A stretch of DNA of 64,000 nt, from the NCBI GenBank assembly GCA_002749535.1, contig MZZL01000399.1, positions 248,001 to 312,000 of the forward strand, written 5' to 3'. The notes below the pieces were generated by a model, which did not search any database, had not been told where the DNA came from, and worked only from the letters and a program-made list of their open reading frames with translations. This document shows positions 1 to 15,039 of this stretch, in pieces. The stretch is from Apophysomyces variabilis (lineage: Eukaryota; Mucoromycota; Mucoromycetes; Mucorales; Mucoraceae). Numbering within the stretch: the first letter of the stretch is position 1; the number at the start of each line of letters is the position of its first letter. Both the position numbers and the translations under genes were made by a program.

Positions 1-3000
1 CGACGTTGAAGCCAGTAACTCATGGTGTTCAACATCCACTCTGCAGGCCCCGTTTCCGAGAATTATGTAAAGAACGTACATGGATCCGAACCATTCTTTG
101 TGGAATCGCACAAAACTAAGCTTCCTGAGTCTTTAATGGAGCAGATTCAACGTAAAGTAGACGCGTTATAGCATACGCAAGGGCTCTTCTCAACACAACC
201 TTGACTAAATTCGCACCTATCGATAGATTGGGACTGTCCTTATGCCATGGGTATTTTTGCGGAACTGGATCGAGCTTGGCTTATTGTGGGCCATCAGCTT
301 TTTATTTGGAAATATAAGGATGGGTAATGTCTTTCTGAACACCGGGCTTTTGAGATGTTTTGCGATTAACGGCCGCATCGGCAGTTCTGATCTCTATGTC
401 TACGAGGATCAGGATGAGATAATCACGCATGTGGGCACGGCACGCGCTAGACCGGGTGAGTTGAATGAGATTCTTCTGGATCTGGCACTTCGGATATGAG
501 TGAAGTGACTAAAACTCGTCTCCATTTATTCCATACTTGAAAGGCGTTTTCACTAGCCATGTTGAATATGTACTTGTTGTCGGCACAGTATCACGCTTGA
601 AGGTGTATGGTGTTTCGGTGGGTAAATTACCAGGATCGGATCACAAGGAGCATCGAACACAGTTTATGCTACATGAACGGAAAGGATTATCCGTGACAAC
701 CCACCATGCACGCATGTTACATATGGCTGGATCAAAATCTGGGAGAATTTTCATAATCGGAAGTGATCACCATCTTTATGAGCTCAATTATCAAAAGGTA
801 TATGGGCAGTTTAACCAGTCATTATTTTTAACAACGACTTAATCGATCCGAGCAGGATGTAAACATCTATATGTCCAGCCTTACATGTCATACTTCTCCC
901 GCAGTAATGAAATATCTACCTGCTGCTCTCAGTTCAGTCCTGGCGATAGCACCCGAAGGTAATGATATGAAAGCACTTGAAATTAGATGCCATTTCTGTG
1001 TTTACTGAAGCTATTCCTAGTTCGAGTCAAGTCCATTGCCATAGACACCCATTGGGATTTCCTATATATCCTAACAGAAGATTCTGCCATCGAGGTAAAG
1101 TTTGGTTATCCAGATGGAAGTGTATGGCACATATTGTACGGAGATTAATGACTATGCCGTGGATATAGGTCGTTTATCTTGCTGATCCTAAAAACGCATT
1201 TCTTTCATTATCCAAGAAGACTAATATTAGAGAGGCAGCGAGTGTCAAATGCCCGAAGATCGCTGGATTAACAGAGTTTAAGATTGAATCTTTACATGTG
1301 ATCCCTCGAATTGATTCGCGGGAGAGCCATCTTTTTGCAGTGACATCGACTGGATTGCGCCTCTACTTCACCTGTCTTACGAACGATCTAAAGCTTGTTC
1401 ATGTTCGATTACCACCAGCTGCTGGTAAATTATGGATCAACTCTTCCAATAAGATACACCGTTCGTACTATCACAATGGCATATTCATGGCTTCCGAACG
1501 TGAACAAAGTGCGAAAGATAGTCTGCTTGTTACCTGTCAAGAACTTAATCTACAACACGGCCAGGATGGGGACGGGAAGGTAGGTGACATAGTCTGGACA
1601 TAATGCCGGATATTAATCATGTTCAAGCCATTATTATCAGAAAGTTACTGCGTCGTTAAAAGCGATGGAAAAATATGGGACATTGCTGAAATCACCGGCC
1701 CGCGCCCAAAGAAGTACTATCTGCATGAAATTGCTGATGAGCCATCGACCTTGCCTAGACAGTTCATGCTGATGACCGATAAAGGATTTACCACCCTCAG
1801 CAAACAAAGACCAATTGATATGCTTCACAAACTGTTGCAGCAAAGTAAAGACTTAAATATGGATACCGAAAACGTCGACTCCTTCATTCGATATTATGGA
1901 GCCATCGAAACGAGCGCGTTATGCTTAAGTTATATATGTACAAACGCTCACTCATATCTTGATCATGGTACGTAAAAACTCGTCCTAATTGTAGTTGCCT
2001 TGTATTAAAATCCCTTTTCTAGCACTGATTATTAAGGCTGCTGTGCAATTGTACTTGTATTGTAACAAGCATTTAGCGCCGCATTTGGAGCAAAACCAAG
2101 AAAAGCACCCTGGACTTATTCTGTACTTGTCACGTTGTCTTGCACCTTTATGGGAAAATAAGCTCTTTTATACCAAGTAAGAAAACATTACGACTACTGC
2201 TTTAGAGATTGAGCATCTTTGTCCTTTTAGGAGCGATTTCCGGCAAATAGGAAACCTATTATCCGTTGCTCAAACCCGTCTTGATGGCCTCCGATATTTT
2301 ATTGATACGTAAGCGACGTTCAGACTAGTTTCTTAACCACGAAAATACTAAGAACAACCATGAAATACCATATTAGCACTTTATATGCGCAAGAACCGGC
2401 CAGCCTTAACGATGATACATTAGAATCTGTATGTATTCGGAAAGACCATCTACAAAACGGTTGAATTTAATGATTTTACCCAGAGCGACGATCCGATTTT
2501 GGATGGGTTATATCAATTGGTTATTAGGAGTTTAGAAGTCATCGCACTTTTACAGTTGGTGGTCAGTCCGGAAATGGCGGAGAGGTAATAGAAAGGAAGA
2601 AGCAGAGTGTCGGATACTGAAACTTTTTCTTCTGTCCGTGTCACCTTCATCAGTTTATTAGAAACAATGAGCGGTGCCATAACCGACCTGACACTTGTGG
2701 ATATGTTAACGACATCGTATGGTTTTGACCTGGCTAAATCCCTGGTGGACGCTGCGATTGAAAACGGAGCAATACAAAACCATGATGTTGGCTTTGTTAG
2801 TGGCTATATACGGACAAAGTGCCCTAACTACTTTTCTCAGATCGACATCGCTTACTTCCAAGTAATGGAAACGAAAAGTCGTGTTCAAATCTGGCTGATA
2901 CTTTGCCATAGGGTGTTGAATGTATGAAAGCAGCTAAACATATCATGGACGAACAAAACAGAATAAGAGCGCTATTTTCGTCACTCCACGCTTTTAAAGA

Positions 3001-4206
3001 GATTGCATACGATCTAAGTGAAGAGGATATCGTCAGTATCTGCAAAGAATATTGCTCTCTAGTATACCATACAGGTGCATTAGAACTCGCTTTTGAACGT
3101 ATCGCGCGACAAGAACAAACTGGCAGGAAGAAGATCATCGAAAGCTCATCAATAGGTGGCGAAATACTTTACAAGCATGTATTCAGTACATTAAAGGATG
3201 CCTACGAGCGACGTCCCACGGAGACATCGGCTTATGAGGTTGAGGTATTCTCTAAGGCGCTTTGCTACGGGGATGAACATTTCCATAAGGCGCTGTATTC
3301 GTGGTACATTCAGAATGATATGGAGGACGAACTACTGAAAGTTGAATCCAACTATGTGCTACCTTTCCTCGAGAGCTATGAACCCAAAGCGGACGGAATG
3401 GACTATCTATGGAAGTATCATCAGAGACGATCAAGGTACTATGATGCTGCAAAGTGTCTTGAATCATTGGCAGTCCATCTCCCCGGAATCAAGTTAAACA
3501 AAAGAATGGAATACATATCACTTGCTATTGCAGAAGCGAGATGTTGCCTCGCAGATGATATACATGCGCAGGAAGCAAAGAAGCTGGCAGACAATCTAGA
3601 ACATCTTCAAAAGGTTGCAACGTTGCAGATCGGTATCCACGAAAAATTGGACGGAGAGGGTGAAGAAACGAAGATAGCATCAGCACAGTTGGCAACTGGA
3701 TTTTTAAGTGCTGATACTCTTCTTGATGCTTACGCTTACCGATTTCGATTATGGGATGAATCGCTATTACTGGTGAAAATGTTAGATCGTCAGGATTGGC
3801 GCTATGTACAGACGATATGGACAGGCATGATTGACGAAAGTAAGTAGTAACGGATTGTTACGCGATTGATTGAATTTCTTGTTTACTGATTGAACTGTAT
3901 GACAGGCAAGGAACTAGCTTCTGCGGAAAACGCATGTCCTTTTACCCGATTGCATGAGAAAGTTGTTTCTATTGGCCGATTACTATATCCATCTATAGCA
4001 GCGTTTCCAGTTTGTAAGTAGTGGCATCTTTAGCCTAAAGCCATTGCGTCTTTCTCGCTCTGACCAAGACTTGGATAGATCTGGTTGCCAAGATACTGCA
4101 TGAACATAGCATGCAGCACGATCGGGCGAATTTTACCCGTGACGTATTACAGTCGATTGGTGTTCCAGACGAAGTGATTACAGATGCCTTCTCTTGTCTT
4201 GACTAA
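1..4206 (+). CDS. NUP155: Nucleoporin NUP155/NUP170 (5' partial)
   Basis: Large scaffold nucleoporin of the inner ring of the nuclear pore. Many short exons translate to family signatures: MGIFAELDRAWLIVGHQ from position 247, HVEYVLVVGTVSRLKVYGVS near 565, GRIFIIGSDHHLYELNYQK near 745, SLHVIPRIDSRESHLFAVT near 1290 followed by LRLYFT and LVHVRLPP, and a long helical exon at 2924-3847 with GMDYLWKYHQRRSRYYDAAK. The last exon ends in a TAA at 4204-4206. An in-frame TAA at 16-18 and a good acceptor (tctgcag, ending 46) suggest the first visible exon starts at 47, so roughly the first 70 residues probably lie outside the window; an ATG at 22 is the alternative start. The N-terminal half reads as a beta-propeller and the C-terminal half as alpha-solenoid, as in the family. 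Exon edges were judged by eye. Confidence 0.93.
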
Positions 4207-7065
4207 AGTTAATCATAATAAAAAAGAAAGAGAGAGTGCGTATTTGCGTGTGTTTCTCGCTTTCTCATCTATTGTTGCATGATAAAATTGTTAGCTTGAA
4301 TGGTTTTCGATCGGCCTATCGTAGTTTGAACTTTGAAGCTGTTTAACCATTCCGGTGTTTGGCTTTCTTATTAAATGCTGGAGATCTTCTGCCTCTACGC
4401 ATGCTTCAAATCTAATTACTTGTCATCGAGCAATTAACAGCCTGAACAAGGGGGGAAAGGCGATTCTGGCAGTGTTGTAACTATTCTAGTTCCTCATAAG
4501 CTATTTTTCATTTAGTAAAATAAGACATTACGTCAGGAATCACTCCTCATGCTGATGGCCTTCTATCATAACTTACTTCGCTTGGCGATTCTTGTAGCAA
4601 AAAGAAAAAGAAAGCAACTGTTCATATCAATAGGCTGATGCGGTTTTTGATTCTTGAAACTGTACAGCACAGCGGCAAAATTTCGAGTAGGAAGATGCAT
4701 TTGCCTATGGTTTCTAATATGTTTAAATCATGTTGGACCTTCAGATAGACGGCGTTCTTAAGACTTCTGTCACGTTTAGAAGCTAAACAAGTTCGAAAAG
4801 ACACGCAACTGCTGCTAGCAAGAATGCCCTGTTATAGTAAACTGAATATGAAGTTCAAGGTGCGCATGAGCATACACGGCTCTTATCATTTGTCAAATAT
4901 GGCTTGGAATTTCTATCTGCTATTTGTTTTTCCCCATCATCTTTCGCCCAATGTCGCAAATTACTTTAAAAGCGTTTTTATAAAAGGGCTTCCTGTCTAT
5001 TTTATAATATCTAGTACGTAATTACACTTTCTTGAGTAAGCGTTCTGTATGGAAGAACAGCACCCACTTTCCAATAAACGAAACAGCAGTTTCTTTTGTC
5101 TAATTTCTATTGTGTTTTTCTTTTCCTTTCTCATTAGAGCTCTTTTAAGGGAAACAAAAAGCAGATCTAAAAGTTGTAGATTTTAAGTGCTCCGATTCGC
5201 TTATATCATGCTATTATTGTGATAGCAAAGAATGTTAGAGAACGCAGGGCAAAGAAAAACGATATCGGGCTCTAGTTCGTTCTTTGGAGATTACCGAATA
5301 TAGCAAACGTTGCATTTATCCAATATGTCGTGTCTTCTTTGCTCCTGTAAAACCATGTTCAAAAGACACTCTAGAATTTCGGATCTACTCATAGAAAATA
5401 GATAGTAATAATGAAAGAAGAGAGAAGGGATTGGACAGAAGCTATTGTTAGTGTTCGAATGCTTCGAGGAGAAAAGATACACAGCCACATTTCCAATTAT
5501 TTGTCCATCTTTTTTTTTACGTTTACCGCATTTTATGTTACAAATCAGCAATCGATTGCTTTTAATTTAGAAAATCGCAAGAAAAAGGGCAATTCCCCGT
5601 ATGCTTGAGAACGAGGATCATTTTTTCATTAGGCTCCCATTTCGGATGTACGCCAAGCCGAGAAAAAAAAATAAAAAAAAAAGTGCCCCACATCTGTGTA
5701 TCATGCATGTCTCGGAAGCTACGCGCATTCGTTGCTTTGCCTCGGCGGAAGCGTGATAAAACGTGCAAAAAACGCCGTTACGTTGTGTGATCACCGGGGC
5801 GGAGCGAAAAAGCCGCTTTGACATCATTTCATCCTCAGCTCACCACGAACGAGGAAAAACTTAAATCAGGACTGATATGCCATGTCCCTATGATCAACGC
5901 TTGCTACTTTTTTTTTATTTGTTTGCACAATATACATAAAGGTGCACTGCAAAAAAAATAACGAGCATGTTAAATAAAAAAATCAAGCAAAAAAAAAAAA
6001 GGGTGATTTTAGGCTTGTTTTTGCTTTTTTGGCATCTCCTTTGATTTTGCCACAATGAAATAGCTTGTTCGCGCGAAAGAAAAAAAAAGAAGAGCAACTC
6101 CATATTTTTTTTTGGTCTGGAACATGATGCATTATGTGCCATTTAATACATACATTATTCAATAACCAGATAGAAATAGAAAAAAACAGCGAGCTTTTCT
6201 TATTCTAGATGAATATTTGGCCTGCATACGCCCAAACCATGTCAGTCATCCTGTAAGCGTTATAGAAAGAGCAATCTAAGCAACATGGTTCTATATGATG
6301 GTGTGTAACCATGCAACCGAATTTTTTAGTTGCAAAGACTTTTTTTGGTCTCCAAGGAGATATGTATTATCGGTTATGAAATCTTTTTCTTTACGTTGGA
6401 CAAAAACAGTGTGGTATAGGATAGCTTTAGTCTCAAAAGATCCACATCACTGGTTAGGGTTTTAAGACCACACAAAGTTGCCCAAAACGTCTCTCTGAGT
6501 TTTTATTTTTATTTTTTTTTTTCTCGGAATGATGGGGGGAAAAAACACAAAAAAGGGCTTTCGCGCGATCGACCTAAATTTTTTTATTTGACGACAGCTT
6601 GCTTTTAATTTTTCCAGCCTTTAGATTTGTTTGGCCCTCGTGAACGGCATTTGCCCAGTCAAATTAAGGTTGGTGATCGTGACGATGGATGAATAAGAAC
6701 GTAACATAGACCCATATAAAAGAAAACGAAAAGAATCATACGATTTCAGAAAAAAAAGAAAAACACAAGCAACACAGCTAAATGAGAAGGATGAAATGTC
6801 ATCCACATTTCGTTACACGTTTCGGGAAGTGCTCGCGCGAACCCACGGGTCAGATCGTTCCTGGAAAACATAAAGACGGAAGTCGCCGCTTAAATTGCGT
6901 TGCCCTTTGTTTTTTCTGGTTCCTTTCAAACTTGAACCATCGCCCTTAAAAAGGGGGAAGGAATCCATTTCTGAAAGCTGTATAAACTCATTATTAATAT
7001 TGTTATTTATCCGTTGTTTTTCTTTTGTTCTTGTTCTTTGTATTTCATTCCAAATTTCTTTACGC
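4207..7065. other. Intergenic, no gene recognised
   Basis: A 2.9 kb AT-rich stretch between NUP155 and the CHY/RING gene. Only short overlapping reading frames occur, with no recognisable protein, no convincing splice structure and no tRNA. It holds several A or T runs (for example near 5520, 5665, 5910, 5990, 6105 and 6510) and three of the TTCGCGCGAA-like palindromes listed separately. The last several hundred bases presumably carry the promoter of the downstream gene. Confidence 0.6.
6068..6841. promoter_or_regulatory. Three TTCGCGCGAA-like palindromes
   Basis: A perfect copy of the self-complementary decamer TTCGCGCGAA is at 6068-6077. Nine-of-ten matches are at 6561-6570 and 6832-6841. 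The core TTTCGCGC/TTCGCGCG resembles the E2F/DP-type consensus. All three lie upstream of the CHY/RING gene starting at 7066, the last about 225 bp before its ATG. Regulatory function is inferred from clustering and symmetry only. Confidence 0.4.
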
Positions 7066-8444
7066 ATGAGTACAATTTCCGATCATTCCAATTTGTATCA
7101 AAATCACCAGCATCATCACCACAACAATCATATAATGGCACCTTTCAACGAAACAGAACTACGAAGGAGAATCCAATCGGTGTGTCATGATATGACCATT
7201 GATTCAAAAGAAAAGGCAAAGATGATTCAGGTACCGTCAACTTTGACACAATCGAAACGAACAACGATATGAACGCGTAACGCTTATCAAACGAAACACT
7301 CCATCTTAGTCCTTAATGACATGCCGATCAACCAATACGAATAAACCTGAAAATCACACTACATGCAGAGACGAAGATATAACTTACCATGTACGCCGTT
7401 TTCTCCTTTACCATTGACCCAACGAGATCATGAATCAAGAAGTGTTGATTTTTTTTTAATATTCTGTTCAACATTAGGACGTCGCATTACGTGTTATGGG
7501 ATGCAAACATTATCAACGAAAAATGAAATTACAAGCCAATTGCTGTGGCAAAATCTTTCCTTGTCGTTTCTGTCATGATGAGACTTCCGATCATCAAATG
7601 AATCGGTAAGGTTTAAATTACAAAAGAATCCATCCAACTGAAGGGAAAAGGTCTATTTTTTTCTGTGTTCTCTTAGATTTGAAACAAAAAATATGCTATG
7701 TATGTTATGTAATACGCTCCAACCAGCAGCACAAAATTGTGGTCGGTGCAAACATCAATTAGCACGGTATTACTGTGAACAATGCAAGTTATGGGACGAT
7801 GATCCAACCAAATCCATCTATCACTGCAACGAATGCGGTATATGTCGAACAGGGCGCGGTTTAGGCGACGACTTCTTTCATTGTAAAACATGCGATGTCT
7901 GCATGACGATCAAAATGAAAGGCAGACATCGTTGCATTGAGCGCACGTTGGAAAATGACTGTCCAATATGTGGCGAGTTTATGTTCACTAGCACAACCAC
8001 AGCCATCTTTATGGTAAAAGAAAAAAAAAGGCTATACCCTCTTTTGCCAGCTTCATTTTCTCACTCCCAAATCTTTCCTTTTTGATAACTGCTTTTTTTC
8101 TTTAGCCTTGCGGTCATAGTATCCATAAGCCATGCTTCGCTGAATATGTCCAAACATCTTATCAGTGCCCAACCTGCTTAAAGTCAGTACGGGATATGTC
8201 CTCCTATTTTGCACAACTCGATCGCGACCTTGAACGATACCCTATGCCACCCGAATACCAAAAACACGTCTCCCTCCTCTTCTGTAATGACTGCGAAAAA
8301 CGATCCATCGCGAAGTACCACTTCTTTCATCATAAATGCAAACACTGTGCGAGCTACAATACCACCGTCCTAAAAACACTGGACACAGGGAACACCACGC
8401 AGTCCGCGATGGATGATTTATATAATGAATTAAATAAACGGTGA
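7066..8444 (+). CDS. RCHY1: CHY zinc-finger/RING E3 ubiquitin ligase (PIRH2 family)
   Basis: Predicted RING-type E3 ubiquitin ligase. Five exons can be joined in frame: 7066-7230, 7310-7390, 7478-7605, 7677-8013 and 8106-8444, giving about 349 residues. The order is a His/Asn-rich N-terminus, then a CHY zinc finger (MGCKHYQRKMKLQANCCGK, PCRFCHDETSDHQMNRFET), then a CTCHY finger with YYCEQCKLWDDDP, YHCNECGICRTG and DFFHCKTCDVCMT. A RING finger follows, starting NDCPICGEFMFTS and continuing after the last intron with MPCGHSIHKPCF and YQCPTCLKS. A C-terminal zinc ribbon (LFCNDCEKRS, HKCKHCASYNT) completes the animal and plant PIRH2 layout. The ATG at 7066 was chosen because the upstream in-frame sequence is low-complexity. 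In animals the family targets p53 and other substrates; the fungal substrate is unknown. Confidence 0.93.
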
Positions 8445-8840
8445 CCATAAAATGAAAACAGAAAAAAAACAACAAGAAAAAGCAAACTGCAAAGACATGC
8501 TATTTTATTTAATGTTTTTCTCGTTGCATTTGACCAACTTCAAAGGGCTCTCTATGCGATATTCCATGCTTTGAGAAAAAAAAATTGACCTTATTCAATC
8601 GAATCCAATAGGAAGACCTTTTTCTTTTATTTAATGTACATCTTTGACAATGCATCTAATATCTTTTATTAACTTAGTATCTTCGGCAATGATTCAAACA
8701 ACGTTTAATAAGGTACATCCGAGACCCCGTTTGACATGTGCTTTTGTAGTCATAATAATGGATAGGGTATTTTGTATTTTCATCCTAAGCCAATAAAAAA
8801 AAGATAAGATCAAAAGGTAAGCTATGATAGACCTAGTATC

Positions 8841-8878
8841 GTACGACAAACAAGGTGTGGAAGCCCACCTTGTCGTAC
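8841..8878. repeat. Imperfect inverted repeat (hairpin)
   Basis: GTACGAC at 8841-8847 pairs with GTCGTAC at 8872-8878, and AAGGTG at 8852-8857 pairs with CACCTT at 8866-8871. A 4-nt one-sided bulge separates the two stems and the loop is 8 nt. It lies about 400 bp downstream of the CHY/RING gene. It could be a structured RNA element or a small transposon end; no function is shown. Confidence 0.45.
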
Positions 8879-8990
8879 CGAACAAAAGAAGGAAATAGCA
8901 TGGGGAGACGGGCTCCCTTGGAGTGGTATGTTCCCTGTTTTGTTTTTTAAAGTTTAGAATGATGAAAAGTAAAAAAAAAAAAAAAAAAGT

Positions 8991-9315
8991 TTCGCGCGAA
9001 CAACCAGACAAACGATGGATCTACAGGAATTTAGGGTTTTCAATGTATTGTCTGTTTCGGCTTTTATGTCAAGGACCACTTTGGAGGCCTGTTCTATTCT
9101 ATCTCCTTGCCTTTTTGTTACTGTGCATGTACTTTGTGGTTTGGAAAGGGGAGTAAGGGTTTTGTTCCTTGACAAAAAAGAAGAATCAAGGATCACTATG
9201 GAGGAACAAAAAAAAAGCCAAAAGGAAGAGTAGGCCCACTTTTCTTTCTCTCTTTCATTACTCGCACACAGTCTGTGTATTTTTTTTTCTTTTTTTTCGC
9301 TTTTTGTCGCGCGAA
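8991..9315. promoter_or_regulatory. Two TTCGCGCGAA-like palindromes
   Basis: A perfect decamer TTCGCGCGAA is at 8991-9000, directly after a run of 18 A. A nine-of-ten copy is at 9306-9315 after a T-rich run. With the three copies at 6.07-6.84 kb they bracket the CHY/RING gene. They could be promoter elements for an unannotated transcript or parts of a dispersed repeat. Confidence 0.35.
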
Positions 9316-10110
9316 ACTCCTTATTGACTTTTACTTAGCACCTTTTTTTTTTCTTATTACTTCATGATCCTTTCTGTCTCCTTCCATTCTTTACAACGAA
9401 CAAGTACTTTACCATGTTAAGGTTTCGCCACCTCATCCTTTTTTGTTGGTTTTTTTTTCTTTTTGACCCGGAATAACATGATAACAAGAGTTGGCTGACT
9501 GATAACTGTTGAAAATCTTATTCTTTTTCAATAAGGAGTTGGATTCCTACAGTGAAGATACCCAACCCGACCTTTTTTTTTTTTAAGTAAAAGGGGGCCG
9601 ACTGGTGATCGACGGCTGTGCATGATGTATCACATATCCAAGCTGCAAAGCTGCGATTCGGGTTTTGTTCTTTCTTACCTTCAACCTTATAGGATTTCTA
9701 GCGAGTCATATCGACTTTTTGTCATAGACTTTTGGTTACACAGGGCGAGGATAAAGGCATTTACGTCCATATGCGTGACATTACGTCGAGAAGGCATAGC
9801 AAAAAAGCATTGTGCAAAGATATGTCGAAGGGATTATCTATGTAGGAAGCAGTTCATTCTAACTTTGTATGGACCTGTGAGATACAACGAAGGGTGCTTA
9901 ATATTAAACAAAAACAATCAAGTAAATCTGGGCTAGGCAGGCCGGCCATGATAAAGGTCTTAATCATTGTAGCGGACTTAAACCGCACAATAACTTGGAA
10001 CCGTTTTTAGCACGCAGGATTAAAAAAAAACGGCAAAATGCTGAATAGCAAAGAAAAAGAGAAAGTAAAGCACTGTAATAAAGTTTGCATTATATCCTAA
10101 TGTACAATAT

Positions 10111-13912
<3,802 letters not shown>

Positions 13913-14383
13913 AGAAAAAAAAAAAGGCTTTATTTCTTAGTGCGGGGTTTGGCTTTCCATTTTTATCTCCGACATGACAGATCGAGTTGCTCGAGTCACC
14001 AGGGACGCATACACTTAACGTATTTTCACTCTTGTTCCTTTTCCTCACCTTTCAAGTTACTATTACAGTCAAACTGAGATATATAACATTACGATAGAAT
14101 CTTATGGTGATAGAAAACAAGCTGGTCAAGCAATATTTCTATTCCTGGGTGTATTGGGAGTTTTGTTATTCTGTTTTTGTTGATATCACTGGTCCAGTTT
14201 GTGCACCCAACTCTTTTTGTTGTGGGCGGGTTCATTGTCATGCGGATTCCTAAAATGAAAAAAGAAACCATCATTTCAACGTATCGCTTTTTAGTGTTGT
14301 GTTGGTCTCTTTTTTTCCCTTTCCTCCCCTTTTTTTTTCCTTTTCCCACTTTATAACATAGATACACATTACAGTTTTTTTAT
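13913..14383. other. Divergent promoter region, ALA1 and CYSTM gene
   Basis: A 471 bp stretch between the start of the alanyl-tRNA synthetase gene (-) and the CYSTM gene (+). It contains an A run near 13915 and a T/C-rich tract at about 14310-14345 just before the CYSTM start. No separate gene is visible. Confidence 0.5.
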
Positions 14384-14901
14384 ATGTCTATAGCTTTTGT
14401 AAATCCAGCCTACACGAGATCTGCGCCCATGGTAGTCTCGCCCGCAGGATACTATCAGCAACCACCGATGATGCCCTATTCACCACACCCAGGTGAGTGA
14501 TATACATATATATATATATATATATACGTTATCTAGATAGATTAGTTCGGTCTTCTTTTCTTTTACATTCTATAAGTCCAACTGTCTCTAACAAAGCCAC
14601 ACGCACAGGTTATTATCCACCACCATCAAACACAATACCTGTCATGGTTCATCCACAACCATATTATCAAAGTTCTTCTTGTTGTTGTTGCGGCCCACCC
14701 ACTAACGATTACTATTACGGTAACAACCGAGGATGTTGCTTAGGATGGTAAGATTAATTTGTTCTATTGGAGTGGATATGAACAACCTCTGTTCCTTTAT
14801 TCTTTTACTTTTGTTTTGGGACTAATCATCGCTCTCTACTCAGCCTATTCGGAATGTGTCTTTGCTGTTGTGCGGAAGAATGTATGGAGTGTTGCTATTG
14901 A
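14384..14901 (+). CDS. Small CYSTM (cysteine-rich tail-anchored) protein
   Basis: A three-exon gene (14384-14492, 14609-14747, 14844-14901) encoding about 101 residues. The N-terminal two thirds are rich in Pro, Tyr and Gln, with YYQQPPMMPYSPHP and GYYPPPSNTIPVMVHP, like XYPPX-type stretches. A short SSSCCCCGPP block follows. The C-terminus GCCLGCLFGMCLCCCAEECM is a typical CYSTM module: a cysteine-dense segment that can insert in a membrane, ending a few residues before the stop. CYSTM proteins are small membrane-associated proteins linked to stress tolerance in plants and fungi; a specific role here is not shown. Splice joins preserve frame (split Gly and split Cys codons). Intron 1 carries a (TA)n microsatellite at about 14507-14526. 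It is convergent with the acetoacetyl-CoA synthetase gene, 138 bp away. Confidence 0.85.
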
Positions 14902-15039
14902 AAAAAGACAAAGCAAAAACCGGGTTTCTTCTCTTGTTTCTATTACTACTTACTTTCCTATTTGCCGACTATCATGCAAACACTATTTCGTTTTCGAAAG
15001 ACAGAAGCAAATCATTTTCATAACTCTATTGCTTTTTTT

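Larger units (their letters stand above)
8445..10110. other. Intergenic, no gene recognised
   Basis: A 1.7 kb AT-rich stretch between the tail-to-tail CHY/RING and alanyl-tRNA synthetase genes. It contains an imperfect hairpin at 8841-8878, two further TTCGCGCGAA-like palindromes, and many A or T runs. A 104-codon reading frame at 9622-9936 (+) matches nothing I recognise and has no supporting gene structure. Confidence 0.55.

Noticed and set aside
9622..9936. A 104-codon plus-strand frame between CHY/RING and ALA1
   Set aside because: No recognisable motif, no promoter or intron support; length is within chance for this region.
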